This document shows positions 18,855 to 28,344 of a stretch of DNA of 64,000 bases, one piece after another. Within the stretch, counting starts at the first letter, position 1. Every line of letters begins with the position of its first letter. The position numbers and the translations under genes are program-made. Source of the DNA: an uncultured bacterium (lineage in GTDB: Bacteria > Bacillota > Clostridia > Lachnospirales > Lachnospiraceae); contig CANSLJ010000001.1 of NCBI GenBank assembly GCA_947647735.1, positions 186,001 through 250,000 on the forward strand, written 5' to 3'. Under the pieces are notes generated by a model that did not search any database, was not told the origin of the DNA, and saw only the letters and a program-made list of their open reading frames with translations.

Positions 18855-20168
18855 TTAAACAACCCGCACCACCGACTCCGGATCATAAAACCCCACCGTA
18901 TCCTTGTCGGAGATCACCGTCATATTCAACACATCGTACAGCCTGTGATAAACCGTAAAATCATCTCCCTCATAACCCGTCACCCCGAGCGAGAGCAGAT
19001 ACTCCCCTCCCTGCAGGTTCATATGCTGTGTAAAACTGATCTCCTTCACACAGCCCGCCTTCACAGGCTCCAAAAACGCCTTCTCCACCATCGTATTCGT
19101 GCCCGTGATCTCCGTGCCCTTGATATTCTTGACCGTAAAAGCAAAGATTGGCGCAGGACAATCCTCCGCAAAGGCAACCTTCATCCTGATCGTATACTCC
19201 TGCCCTTTGATGATCGCCGTAGTCTTTGTCCCCGCACCGTCCGTCAGACAGTACTCCTCAATCTGCGCCTTTTTGGAACCGTACTCCAGCAGCTCCGGAT
19301 TCACTCCCTGCTCCGCTTTTTTCTTTTTCTCCTCTTTCTTTTTCCTTGCATTCTCCGATACCTTTTCCCGGATATCCTCATCATGCAGCAGGCTCTCATG
19401 CTCCTTCTCATCCGGTATCTCGTACTGTCCGACCAGAACCTGCTTATAGGTATCGATCATCTCCTTCGGGCTGCCCTCCCCCAGCTTGATGCCCCTGTTC
19501 AAAAGCACTACCCTGTCACAATACTTGCTGATGCTGCTGAGATCATGGCTGACAAACACGATGGTCTTTCCCATCTCCTTGAACTCCTCAAACTTGTGGT
19601 AACACTTCGCCTGAAAAAACACGTCCCCGACAGAAAGCGCCTCATCCACGATCAGGATCTCCGGATCGATATTGATGGCAACCGCAAAAGCCAGCCTCAC
19701 AAACATACCGCTCGAGTAGGTTTTTACCGGCTGATACACATAATCCCCGATATCCGCAAAATCCAGAATATCCTGCAGCTTCTCATCGATCTCCTTCTCC
19801 GAAAAACCGATCATCATCCCGTTCAGATAGACATTCTCGATCCCGTTATATTCCATGTTAAATCCGGCGCCCAGTTCCAGAAGCGCAGAGATACGTCCGT
19901 TTACCTCCACTTCCCCCTTACTTGGCGAAAGCACCCCGGTAATGATCTTCAAAATAGTCGACTTCCCGGAACCGTTGGTCCCGATGATCCCCACACATTC
20001 CCCCTGGCGGATCTCCATATCGATGCCGTTTAACGCATAGTGCTTCTTATGCCTGACCTTCCTCGTCAGCCCCAGCGCCTCCCTGACCCTGTCTGAAGAT
20101 CTGTCATACAATTTATATATCTTTTCCACTCCTTTTACGGAAATTGCTATCGATCTCTTCTCTTCCAT
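18855..20168 (-). CDS. wzt: ABC polysaccharide exporter ATPase with Wzt C-terminal domain
   Basis: A 437-aa ATPase that powers glycan export with the permease encoded just upstream. Walker A is GTNGSGKST (63-71), the signature region is TYSSGMFVRLAF, and Walker B is ILIVDEALSVGD. These match the TagH/Wzt group. The extra C-terminal domain (about 290-437), rich in beta strands, matches the Wzt carbohydrate-binding type that recognises a modified chain end. An intervening Lys/Glu-rich linker is visible. The start has AGAGGA. It lies 32 bp after the permease gene. Together with the WbdD-like gene it suggests chain-end-gated export. Confidence 0.9.
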   Translation of the reverse strand: MEEKRSIAISVKGVEKIYKLYDRSSDRVREALGLTRKVRHKKHYALNGIDMEIRQGECVGIIGTNGSGKSTILKIITGVLSPSKGEVEVNGRISALLELGAGFNMEYNGIENVYLNGMMIGFSEKEIDEKLQDILDFADIGDYVYQPVKTYSSGMFVRLAFAVAINIDPEILIVDEALSVGDVFFQAKCYHKFEEFKEMGKTIVFVSHDLSSISKYCDRVVLLNRGIKLGEGSPKEMIDTYKQVLVGQYEIPDEKEHESLLHDEDIREKVSENARKKKEEKKKKAEQGVNPELLEYGSKKAQIEEYCLTDGAGTKTTAIIKGQEYTIRMKVAFAEDCPAPIFAFTVKNIKGTEITGTNTMVEKAFLEPVKAGCVKEISFTQHMNLQGGEYLLSLGVTGYEGDDFTVYHRLYDVLNMTVISDKDTVGFYDPESVVRVV

Positions 20169-20200
20169 AATTTCCTCTATCCATACATCTGCTCACTATT

Positions 20201-21205
20201 TTAAAGCACATCCGCAAAATGCACCTTCAGCCTCTTAAAGATCAGCGCCCCGATACCGAACACCACCACCGTAAAGATCCAGAAATACATCGTCGAATAA
20301 AAATCCTCAAAAAACCAGGTTTCCTCACAGATCGCGCTCCGATACCCGTTCACAATATATACCAGTGGATTTATCTTTATGATCGTATTCCAGATCGGCG
20401 GCTTGTCGTCCAGCACCGCAATGCTCCAGAGGATCGGCGTCGCCCACATTCCCACCTGCAATATGATGGAAATGATCTGTGTCAGATCCCGGAAGAATAT
20501 CACGATCGCGCAGGTCGTATAGGACAGCGCCAGCACCAGGATAAACGTACAGAAGCTGTAATAAATGATCTGTATCGTGTAAACCGTCGGATAATACCCG
20601 TAACACGCCGACACGATCAGAAGCACCAGCACGAAAAACAGATGAATGAACGTGGCGGCGATGATCTTGATGATCGGCAGGATACTGATCTTGAATACCA
20701 CCTTTTTCACCAGATAATTGTACTCTAAAAGCGCCGTTGTCCCATTGTTCAGCGCCTCTGAAAAATAAAACCAGGGACACAGCCCCGCCGCCAGAAACAA
20801 TACATACGGCATACTTGTGCCACTGGATAAAAACTGCGCTTTCGATCCCATAAAGTTTTCAAATACAAACCAGTACATCACCACCGTGACCACCGGCTGT
20901 ACAAGCGCCCATATGATCCCTAAATAGGAGCCCGCATACCGCTTCTTAAAATCATTTTTCGACAGCTTCCAGATCAGCCTCCTGTTCTCAAAAAGCTCCA
21001 CCGGAAGCACCGTAAGCTTATCATAAAATATGATAAAAACCGCACAGGAAGCCGCGATCAACACACAGGCTATGATCTTCTTGACCAGCTCTTCCTGCTG
21101 GTCCGCAAAGGGATTATGATGCAGCACGATGATCAGTGCCATGATCCCCGCCAGTATACAGAAAATGGCGATCCCCATCTTCTTGGAAATTTTCTTATGC
21201 TTCAT
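20201..21205 (-). CDS. wzm: ABC-2 type polysaccharide exporter permease
   Basis: A 334-aa integral membrane protein of the ABC-2/TagG/Wzm family, with two extra N-terminal helices ahead of the usual six. The core reads LIWKLSKNDFKKRYAGSYLGIIWALVQP, the amphipathic entry typical of the family. It forms the channel for a lipid-linked glycan, energised by the downstream ATPase. The start has AGGAGA. The gene follows rfbC by 14 bp. Confidence 0.9.
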   Translation of the reverse strand: MKHKKISKKMGIAIFCILAGIMALIIVLHHNPFADQQEELVKKIIACVLIAASCAVFIIFYDKLTVLPVELFENRRLIWKLSKNDFKKRYAGSYLGIIWALVQPVVTVVMYWFVFENFMGSKAQFLSSGTSMPYVLFLAAGLCPWFYFSEALNNGTTALLEYNYLVKKVVFKISILPIIKIIAATFIHLFFVLVLLIVSACYGYYPTVYTIQIIYYSFCTFILVLALSYTTCAIVIFFRDLTQIISIILQVGMWATPILWSIAVLDDKPPIWNTIIKINPLVYIVNGYRSAICEETWFFEDFYSTMYFWIFTVVVFGIGALIFKRLKVHFADVL

Positions 21206-21219
21206 TCTACAGCGATCTC

Positions 21220-21783
21220 CTACGCACCCATGGTCTCTTTATAGGCGGTAAAACCACCCCACTTTGTATCTTTCTCCGACAGGATGAGCTCCATCCCCTC
21301 CGGAACCGGCCACTCGATGCCGATCTCGGGATCGGCGTAATAAATCCCGCCCTCATCATTCCCGTGATAAAAATCGGAACATTTATAACAGAACTCCGCG
21401 GTCTCGGAGAGCACCAGAAAACCGTGGGCAAAATTCTTCGGGATAAAGAACTGCTTTTTATTTTCCTCCGACAGGATCTCCCCGTGCCATTTTCCGAACG
21501 TGGGAGAACCCTTCCGCAGATCGACCGCCACATCAAAGACCTCGCCCCGGATCACACGCACCAGCTTATCCTGCGGGAAGTTCTTCTGAAAATGCAGCCC
21601 CCGCAGCACACCCTTTCTGGAGGACGACTGATTATCCTGCACAAACACCTGATCGATCCCCGCCTCTTTAAAATCATTGTACTGATACGTCTCCATAAAA
21701 TACCCTCTGCTGTCCCCGAAAACAGCAGGCGTAATGATCTTAAGTCCCTCGATCTCACAGGTCTCTACTGTAATTTTTCCCAT
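21220..21783 (-). CDS. rfbC: dTDP-4-dehydrorhamnose 3,5-epimerase
   Basis: A 187-aa cupin-fold enzyme converting dTDP-4-keto-6-deoxy-D-glucose to dTDP-4-keto-L-rhamnose. The family core VLRGLHFQ gives the catalytic His64, and FDVAVDLRKGSPTFGKW is also typical. The ATG at 21783 has GGAG 9 bases upstream; a TTG five codons earlier overlaps that ribosome site and is not chosen. The final reductase gene rfbD is not in the window, so either it is elsewhere or the keto-sugar has another fate. Confidence 0.94.
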   Translation of the reverse strand: MGKITVETCEIEGLKIITPAVFGDSRGYFMETYQYNDFKEAGIDQVFVQDNQSSSRKGVLRGLHFQKNFPQDKLVRVIRGEVFDVAVDLRKGSPTFGKWHGEILSEENKKQFFIPKNFAHGFLVLSETAEFCYKCSDFYHGNDEGGIYYADPEIGIEWPVPEGMELILSEKDTKWGGFTAYKETMGA

Positions 21784-21807
21784 TTTCCAACACTCCAATC
21801 CCTATTT

Positions 21808-23142
21808 TTAGTAAGCCAGATAACTGATATCCAGATCCACCCTTCCTTCGATACCGTCCACGCTTCCCGAGGACGTGTACTGCCAGAAGTGATAATTTCC
21901 CGCATACACCGGACTCTCCCTGTACTCCGCCAGCCATATGATATGATCCTGCAGCATATCCATCCGCAGCCTCGTCCTGAACCAGTTCCTGCTGCCGTAG
22001 ATGCCACCGGTATACCCCGCATCCTCCACGGTCTGGCAGAACGCCTGACACACTTTCGTCCTGGTTTCCATATCCAGCCCGTCAGCACGTCCGTTTCCTC
22101 CGGCGCCTTCCGTATCGATAAAGATCGGGTAGGTCACCCTGTAATCTCTGCACAGCGCGATCGCCATACTGGCTTCCTCCACAGCCTCCACCTCGTTGGT
22201 CGCCTGCGTGAAGAAATATACGCCCACTTTCAGCCCCGCATTCAGCGCGCCCTGCATATTCTCCCTGAAATACGGATCTTCCACCAGCGCTCCTGTGGAG
22301 GACCCGCGGTAACCGCAGCGAATGATCGCATATGTAATACCCGCATTCCTCACTCTGTCCCAGTCGATACTGCCGTTCCACTTGGACACATCGATACCCA
22401 TCTGGCCTTCCTCGCCCAGTTCCCGCATATCCACGATCTCCGTATCGTCGGCGTCCTCCAGCGCATCCTTCTGTTCGGTATCCTCCTCCTCCGCGATGAT
22501 CTCCGCCTCTGTTTTCATCAGCAGCGTGATATCCGGAATCGCCGTATACTCCACCTTGTCCTTTACTGACACAAGTGTCGGTTTTGGCACCTCATAATCG
22601 GAGGCCTCCGTCAGCGTCACCTCATATTCACCGGCACTTAACCCGCTGATATAGATAACGCCGTCCTTATCCTGATCTTTATAACTTCCTCTGTCCTTCA
22701 AATTGATCACAAAGGGCACCCCGGTCACAACAGCACCGCTGCCGTCCAGAATCTGTATCCGCAGATCCTGCTCCACCGAAGTCGTCACAAAATAGAGGCT
22801 CTTTTCATTCGCCTCCAACAGCTTCTTTTCATAACTGGTGAGTTCCCTGTCAAAAAAGGTCTCATCCCGCAGAAAGGCACGCAGATCATCCCCGGTCTGC
22901 AGGGAGGGATCCGATCCGGCAAACCCTTCCTTCGCATAATTTCCCGGCTCATCTTCCGCCTCGCCGTCCTCCGTATCTCCCTCTACCAGAGCATCTATCT
23001 CGGAAGGTGCCTCCTCCTTTGCCTCCTCACCGGGCAGTCTCCTTTTGATCCTGGAGAAATTTCCCAAAGCCGCCACGACGACGACCAGCAATATCATAGC
23101 GATACTGATCAGAATAGCCCGTCTCTTTATCCTAGAGTCCAT
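21808..23142 (-). CDS. Membrane-anchored GH25 lysozyme-like protein
   Basis: A 444-aa type II membrane protein: a short basic N-terminus, one transmembrane helix (about residues 8-27), an acidic linker, a Cna-B/transthyretin-like domain (about 115-205, with [18 protein letters not shown]), another acidic linker, and a C-terminal GH25 domain (about 250-444). The domain has GIDVSKWNG and the catalytic Asp-x-Glu in IFIDTEG, so muramidase activity outside the cell is expected. The ATG at 23142 has AGAGG and overlaps rfbA by 11 bp. A larger GH25 paralogue lies two genes toward the promoter. It may open peptidoglycan locally for export or attachment of the glycan; that is inference. Confidence 0.88.
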   Translation of the reverse strand: MDSRIKRRAILISIAMILLVVVVAALGNFSRIKRRLPGEEAKEEAPSEIDALVEGDTEDGEAEDEPGNYAKEGFAGSDPSLQTGDDLRAFLRDETFFDRELTSYEKKLLEANEKSLYFVTTSVEQDLRIQILDGSGAVVTGVPFVINLKDRGSYKDQDKDGVIYISGLSAGEYEVTLTEASDYEVPKPTLVSVKDKVEYTAIPDITLLMKTEAEIIAEEEDTEQKDALEDADDTEIVDMRELGEEGQMGIDVSKWNGSIDWDRVRNAGITYAIIRCGYRGSSTGALVEDPYFRENMQGALNAGLKVGVYFFTQATNEVEAVEEASMAIALCRDYRVTYPIFIDTEGAGGNGRADGLDMETRTKVCQAFCQTVEDAGYTGGIYGSRNWFRTRLRMDMLQDHIIWLAEYRESPVYAGNYHFWQYTSSGSVDGIEGRVDLDISYLAY

Positions 23143-24001
23143 TCGCAACCTCTGTCAGATATTTTCCGTAGTCCGTTTTCAGAAGCGGCTCCGCCAGCGC
23201 AAGAAGCTGCTCCTTCGTGATAAATCCCCTCTTATAAGCGATCTCCTCAATACAGGAGATATACAGCCCCTGCCGTTTCTGGAACGCCGCCACAAAGTCA
23301 GCCGCATCCAGCAGAGAATCATGATTTCCCGTATCCAGCCACGCAAATCCTCTGCCCATGGTCTCCACCTGTAGATCACCCCTACGCAGATACTCGTTAT
23401 TGATACTGGTGATCTCGATCTCCCCCCGCGCTGAAGGTTTTACATTTTTTGCGATCTCCACCACGTCGTTGTCATAAAAGTAGAGCCCCGGCACCGCATA
23501 ATTGCTCTTCGGCTTCTCCGGTTTCTCCTCGATGGAGAGCGCTCTGCCGTTCTCATCAAACTCCACCACGCCGTACTCCCTCGGATCTCTCACATAGTAC
23601 CCGAAGATCGTGGCTCCCTTTTCTCTCGAAGCCACCTGCAGCAGAAGCTTTGAGAAACTCTGCCCGTAGAAGATATTATCTCCCAGCACGAGCGCCACAT
23701 GATCCTTCTCGATAAACTCTTCCCCGATCAGGAAAGCGTCCGCCAGTCCTCTGGGCTGTTCCTGCACCGCATAGGAAAAAGACAGGCCGAGCTGCTCCCC
23801 GGTCCCGAACAGATCCTGAAATACAGGGAGGTCCCTGGGTGTCGAAATGATCAGTATTTCCCGGATGCCTGCCAGCATCAGCGTGGAAAGCGGATAGTAG
23901 ATCATCGGCTTGTCATAAACCGGCATGATCTGTTTTGAAATAGCTTTTGTCAGCGGATAGAGCCTTGTCCCGGCGCCGCCTGCAAGTATGATTCCCTTCA
24001 T
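23132..24001 (-). CDS. rfbA: Glucose-1-phosphate thymidylyltransferase
   Basis: A 289-aa nucleotidyltransferase making dTDP-glucose from glucose-1-phosphate and dTTP, the entry step to dTDP-6-deoxysugars. It has the N-terminal signature [11 protein letters not shown] (8-18), with [10 protein letters not shown] and [15 protein letters not shown] further on. The start has AAAGGA. It follows rfbB by 81 bp and overlaps the GH25 gene. Its product feeds rfbB and, through it, both rfbC here and the wecE-like gene in the other operon. Confidence 0.95.
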   Translation of the reverse strand: MKGIILAGGAGTRLYPLTKAISKQIMPVYDKPMIYYPLSTLMLAGIREILIISTPRDLPVFQDLFGTGEQLGLSFSYAVQEQPRGLADAFLIGEEFIEKDHVALVLGDNIFYGQSFSKLLLQVASREKGATIFGYYVRDPREYGVVEFDENGRALSIEEKPEKPKSNYAVPGLYFYDNDVVEIAKNVKPSARGEIEITSINNEYLRRGDLQVETMGRGFAWLDTGNHDSLLDAADFVAAFQKRQGLYISCIEEIAYKRGFITKEQLLALAEPLLKTDYGKYLTEVANGL

Positions 24002-24082
24002 CGTTTTCCTTTCTGGTATCGCACGATATTTTCAGCAGTAATAGCCCTTACCGCGTGATCTCATCCTGCTTTCTTCTATTGA

Positions 24083-25162
24083 TTATACGTTATACATCTT
24101 ATTGTAATATTCCTGATAACTGCCGCTGGTCACGTTCTTCATCCATTCCTCATGCTCGAAGAACCATGCGATCGTCCTGCGGATCCCCTCTTTGAACATG
24201 GTCTCCGGCTCCCAGCCGATCTCCGCCTTAATCTTATCCGGCGCAATGGCATAACGCCTGTCATGTCCTTTCCTGTCCTCCACATAGGTGATCAGATCCT
24301 TGTTCACAAGCGCTTTTCTCGGATCGTCATCCGCCAGCATCTCCTGCAATGTCTCTATGATGATATTGATGATCTCAATATTCTGTTTTTCGTTATGGCC
24401 TCCGATATTGTAAGTCTCAAACAGCCTGCCCTGCTCCTGCACCATATCGATGGCTTTCGCGTGGTCCTCCACATAGAGCCAGTCCCTGACATTCTTTCCA
24501 TCTCCGTATACCGGAAGCTTTTTCCCCTGCAGCGCATTGTTGATGATCAGCGGGATCAGCTTCTCCGGGAACTGGAAGGGCCCGTAATTGTTGGAACAGT
24601 TGGTAATATTGGCAGGGAACTTATAGGTATCCATATACGCCCTTACCAACATGTCCGAACTTGCCTTGCTGGCGGAATAGGGGCTGTGAGGCGCGTAGGG
24701 TGTTGTCTCATAGAAATACTCTCCCTCATTCTCCAGAGAACCGTACACCTCGTCCGTGGAAACATGCAGGAATTTCTTTCCCTCCTGAAAGCTGCCGTTC
24801 GGTTTCTCCCATGCTGCTTTCGCACAGTTCAGCATAACGGCTGTCCCCAGCACGTTTGTCTTAACAAAAACCTCCGGCTCCCTGATGCTTCTGTCCACAT
24901 GGCTCTCCGCCGCGAAATGAACCACCCTGTCGATATCATTTTCCGCAAAGATCTTTCCGATCGCCTCTTTGTCGCAGATGTCCGCCCTGATAAAGGTATA
25001 ATTGTCCCTCTTTTCAACATCCCGCAGATTTTCCAGATTCCCTGCATAGGTCAGGGCATCCACATTGATGATGCGGATCTCATTATCATATTTTTTAAAC
25101 ATATAATGAATATAATTGGAACCGATAAATCCCGCTCCGCCTGTTACCAGATAAGTTCTCAT
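24083..25162 (-). CDS. rfbB: dTDP-glucose 4,6-dehydratase
   Basis: A 359-aa short-chain dehydrogenase/reductase-type enzyme making dTDP-4-keto-6-deoxyglucose. The NAD-binding motif is GGAGFIG (8-14), the catalytic Tyr-Lys pair is in YSASKASSD, and HVSTDEVYG is diagnostic. The ATG at 25162 has AGGAGG 7 bases upstream; longer in-frame starts are unsupported. It lies 17 bp after the large GH25 gene. Confidence 0.95.
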   Translation of the reverse strand: MRTYLVTGGAGFIGSNYIHYMFKKYDNEIRIINVDALTYAGNLENLRDVEKRDNYTFIRADICDKEAIGKIFAENDIDRVVHFAAESHVDRSIREPEVFVKTNVLGTAVMLNCAKAAWEKPNGSFQEGKKFLHVSTDEVYGSLENEGEYFYETTPYAPHSPYSASKASSDMLVRAYMDTYKFPANITNCSNNYGPFQFPEKLIPLIINNALQGKKLPVYGDGKNVRDWLYVEDHAKAIDMVQEQGRLFETYNIGGHNEKQNIEIINIIIETLQEMLADDDPRKALVNKDLITYVEDRKGHDRRYAIAPDKIKAEIGWEPETMFKEGIRRTIAWFFEHEEWMKNVTSGSYQEYYNKMYNV

Positions 25163-25179
25163 ACCATTCCTCCTGTTTC

Positions 25180-28113
25180 TCAATATCCCAGATAACTCTG
25201 GTTCATATCCACATGTCCGCTGATCCCCGGCACCGAGCCCTTTGAGCTGTACTGCCAGAGGTTATATCTTCCGCCGTAGCTGGGGGCTGCCGCATACTGT
25301 GCCAGCCAGATCTTATAAGAGCCAAGGGCGCCCGCATCGATCTTGCTGTTCAACCAGGTCTTGTTGGCATAAACCCCCGCCGTATAGCCGGAGTTCTGGA
25401 TCGTCGCACAGAACGCCTTGCAGACTGCGGTACGGGTCGCCTTGTCAATGCCGTCAGCCCTGCCGCCGCTGCTCTCCACATCCAGGAAGATCGGATAGGA
25501 TATCTTATATTTTTTCACCAGATCCAGCACCATGGAAGCCTCTTCCACCGCTTCCTTCTCATTTACCGCCTGCGTGAAGAAATATACTCCAACTTTCAGT
25601 CCCGCCGCATTTGCGCCTGAGATATTCGCCGCAAACTTCGGATCGGTGATCAGTGCGCCGGTGCTGGAGCCGCGATAGCCGCAACGGATGATCGCATAGG
25701 ATGCCCCGGAGGACTTCACGCTCTTCCAGTCGATATTGCCGTTCCATTTGGAGACATCGATTCCGAACGTACCGGAACTTGTCACCAGTGTGCCATCGCT
25801 GGCAAAAGTATATTTCGCCCCCTGGATCACCTGCTCTCCGGTCACATACTGATGGTTTTCCAGATAGTAGAATGTCTTTCCGTTGATATTCTGCCAGCCT
25901 GTGTACAGGATCTCCTGAGATTCCAGATAAAATTCATTGAATTTATAGTAGTCCGCATACACGGCTTTGCGGTATTTACCGTTCTCGTATACATAAACCT
26001 GATTGCCGTTCTTGTCCTTTAACAGGGAAGTGGTATCAAGGGCATAGTTATTCACCACTTTTACTGCGACTTTCGCCTCTTTTCCGTTGTCGCATTTGAT
26101 CACTACCTCCGTGTCTCCCAGCGCAACGCCGGTCACTGTCACAGTCTTATCCTTGGAGGTTACTGTAGCGATCTTTGTATTTGCCGATGTTACTGTCGTT
26201 ATCTTCGCGCTTTCCGGCACGGTTGTCACTTTGATGTCGGCAGTTTTCTGGATCTGCACCTGAATGGTGTTATGATCAACGGTGACACCTGTGTCAGTTA
26301 CGGTCACAGTACATTTCTGAATCACATCTCCTGCTGCTCCTGCAACCACTGTAATTGTTGCCGTTCCCGTTTTCAGTGCCTTTACTTTTGCTGATTTTGC
26401 GTCTCCCGTCACTGTCGCTACACTTGCATCTGAAGAATTCCAGGAGATTGTAGACTGGTTACTTGTTGCCGTAATGGTTCCCTCCGCCCCCACTGCCAAG
26501 GACATTGTTGTTGGATTAATTGTAAGGGTTGTTGCAACAACCGGCACAGTTTCTACTGTAACTGTACACTTAACAGGATTAACTCCATCCGCAGATGCTG
26601 TAACCGTAGTAGTTCCTGCTTTCACACCTGTGACTGTTCCATCCCCGCTCACAGATGCAATACCAGCATCCGCCGAGGACCAATTAATCGCGTCAATATT
26701 ACTGCTCTGCACGCCTATTTTTTTACTCTCATTTATTTTCACGGAGATAGAACCGTCAATAGAAAGTTCCTTCTTTGTCTCCGTCCCGGTCGTTCCCCCC
26801 TGATTATTCCCACTTATATCCTGCGTCATTAAATAATACCCGGCCACATCAATAGATGCCGTCGTCCCGGGCTCCCGGATCGTACTCTTATCAATTTTAT
26901 TATAGGAAACCGTTCCGCTTCCTGTCTGGGTAGATTTCACAAACGGCACCGTATCCGTCAGCTTGGATTCCTCCACTATCTCCGCAACGGCCGTATCCTC
27001 CACTGCCGCATTTACTTCCGCCTCCGTCTTGATCTCGTCCTTGACATCCACCTTCTTATAATCGATCGTTGCCTTTACATCCACACTCTGAACTTCTGTG
27101 GAAACCTTATAATCCGAATATCCCTCCCCGGTCAGTTCTATCATCTTCACTTTATAGGAACCGGCCTCGATATTCTCCTTATAGATCACGCCGTCCCTGT
27201 CATCATCCGTCCATGTCTCTGTTTTCTTGGAAGGCGTTGTCACCTCCACCTGAAAAGGCACATTCGCCACCAGCTTATCCGAAGCCGTGTTCACAAATTT
27301 GATCTTCAGATCCTTCACGATAGAAGTCATTTTCAGCGTGACATTAGCGCCCTGCACGGTCTCCGGCTCCACAACCTGCGTCTCCTCTTCTATTTCCGCC
27401 ACAGCTTCCTTCGCCAGCTGGGCGTCCGCCACTGCCAGAAGCCCGCTCTCACCGATGATCTCTATCCCTTCCAGCGAAGTACCTACCTCCGCAAAAGCGG
27501 CTACCGCCTTATCCGCATTCCTCGCCGCAATAAAGAGAGTCCCTGTCAGCACCGCAAAGATCAGCACTGCCACACCTGTAAAAGCGATCACCTTATCAAT
27601 AAGAGGAAGGTTCCGGAATGCAAGGACAGCGCCTGCCACACCCTTTTTCTTCCGGTAGGCTACAAAATCTTCGTCATCATCCTCATCGTAGTCTTCGTAC
27701 TCCCCGTCATCTACATAATACAGGTCTTCATCGTCCTCATCTTCGTAATCTTCTTCATCTTCTGTGGAATCCTCGTAATAATTTACATCATCGCCATAAT
27801 ATTCCTCTTCATAATATTCCCTGTCATCTACTCCTTCATCATCCTCATTTTCATAATATTCCTCTGGCTCCTCTGCCGCATAATACCCATCCCTCACATA
27901 TTCCTGGGCATCTTCTTCCTCATAGTACTCGTCCTCATAATATTCTTCCGGATCTTCGTCCTCGTAATATTCCCCCTCAGACTCATCCCCATAATACTCG
28001 TCATCATCATACTCATCTTCGTAATCATCTATATCAGGAAAATACTTTCTTTCTCTCGAAAGTTCCTGTTTCCCATTCCTCTTATGCTTCTTTCCTTTTC
28101 CCAACAAACCCAT
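25180..28113 (-). CDS. Large multidomain GH25 surface lysozyme with acidic cytoplasmic head
   Basis: A 977-aa type II membrane protein. Residues about 25-155 are extraordinarily rich in Asp, Glu and Tyr (blocks such as EYYEDEYYEEED), preceded by a basic tip and followed by KKK and one transmembrane helix (about 172-195), so the acidic part is cytoplasmic. Outside come a Cna-B/transthyretin-like domain (about 255-345, DDDRDGVIY), three Big2-type Ig-like domains (about 450-690), two cell-wall-binding-like repeats (TGWQNINGKTFYYLENHQYV, then YTFASDGTLV) and GH25 (about 783-977) with GIDVSKWNG and IFLDVES. It is first in the export operon, with its own good promoter. It probably remodels peptidoglycan around the exported glycan. 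The function of the head is unknown. Confidence 0.88.
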   Translation of the reverse strand: MGLLGKGKKHKRNGKQELSRERKYFPDIDDYEDEYDDDEYYGDESEGEYYEDEDPEEYYEDEYYEEEDAQEYVRDGYYAAEEPEEYYENEDDEGVDDREYYEEEYYGDDVNYYEDSTEDEEDYEDEDDEDLYYVDDGEYEDYDEDDDEDFVAYRKKKGVAGAVLAFRNLPLIDKVIAFTGVAVLIFAVLTGTLFIAARNADKAVAAFAEVGTSLEGIEIIGESGLLAVADAQLAKEAVAEIEEETQVVEPETVQGANVTLKMTSIVKDLKIKFVNTASDKLVANVPFQVEVTTPSKKTETWTDDDRDGVIYKENIEAGSYKVKMIELTGEGYSDYKVSTEVQSVDVKATIDYKKVDVKDEIKTEAEVNAAVEDTAVAEIVEESKLTDTVPFVKSTQTGSGTVSYNKIDKSTIREPGTTASIDVAGYYLMTQDISGNNQGGTTGTETKKELSIDGSISVKINESKKIGVQSSNIDAINWSSADAGIASVSGDGTVTGVKAGTTTVTASADGVNPVKCTVTVETVPVVATTLTINPTTMSLAVGAEGTITATSNQSTISWNSSDASVATVTGDAKSAKVKALKTGTATITVVAGAAGDVIQKCTVTVTDTGVTVDHNTIQVQIQKTADIKVTTVPESAKITTVTSANTKIATVTSKDKTVTVTGVALGDTEVVIKCDNGKEAKVAVKVVNNYALDTTSLLKDKNGNQVYVYENGKYRKAVYADYYKFNEFYLESQEILYTGWQNINGKTFYYLENHQYVTGEQVIQGAKYTFASDGTLVTSSGTFGIDVSKWNGNIDWKSVKSSGASYAIIRCGYRGSSTGALITDPKFAANISGANAAGLKVGVYFFTQAVNEKEAVEEASMVLDLVKKYKISYPIFLDVESSGGRADGIDKATRTAVCKAFCATIQNSGYTAGVYANKTWLNSKIDAGALGSYKIWLAQYAAAPSYGGRYNLWQYSSKGSVPGISGHVDMNQSYLGY

Positions 28114-28182
28114 ATAACTATGTAACCTTTCTGCTTTTTTTGCGGAATACCGCTATTTTCCCTTATACACAATATCTGTAAT

Positions 28183-28211
28183 ATTGTAGCACTATTTTCC
28201 CATTAATTCAA
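28183..28211 (-). promoter_or_regulatory. Promoter of the polysaccharide export operon
   Basis: TTGAAT, 17 bp, TACAAT on the minus strand, about 70 bp before the start of the large GH25 gene. A 7-bp dyad ACAATAT / ATATTGT (28169-28187) overlaps the -10, and the 10-bp direct repeat CTATTTTCCC occurs at 28153 and 28192. The spacing and boxes are good for a sigma-A promoter; the dyad as an operator is inference. Confidence 0.65.
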
Positions 28212-28268
28212 GGATTCCCTACAATTTCCAAAAGTTTGCATTTTGTCGATGAAAAAAAGGAAAAACTA

Positions 28269-28297
28269 TTGACTTTTCTGGCAAATACTGCCAAAAT
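28269..28297 (+). promoter_or_regulatory. Candidate promoter of the zinc-ribbon/recombinase island
   Basis: TTGACT, 17 bp, CAAAAT (weak -10). The spacer holds the dyad TGGCA-AATAC-TGCCA (28279-28293), flanked by T and A runs that extend its symmetry, as for a repressor site. It faces away from the export-operon promoter. Confidence 0.45.
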
Positions 28298-28344
28298 TTA
28301 ACTAACGTATTACAATAAATTTTTTGAAAAAAGGGGAATTTTTC

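Noticed and set aside
18822-20033. 403-codon plus-strand open frame
   Set aside because: It is antisense to the clear wzt-like gene; composition is typical of a shadow frame.
21364-22569. 401-codon plus-strand open frame
   Set aside because: It is antisense to rfbC and a GH25 gene and spans their boundary; no motif or ribosome site.
27618-28181. His/Pro-rich plus-strand frame
   Set aside because: It mirrors the Asp/Glu/Tyr codons of the acidic head of the GH25 protein on the other strand.
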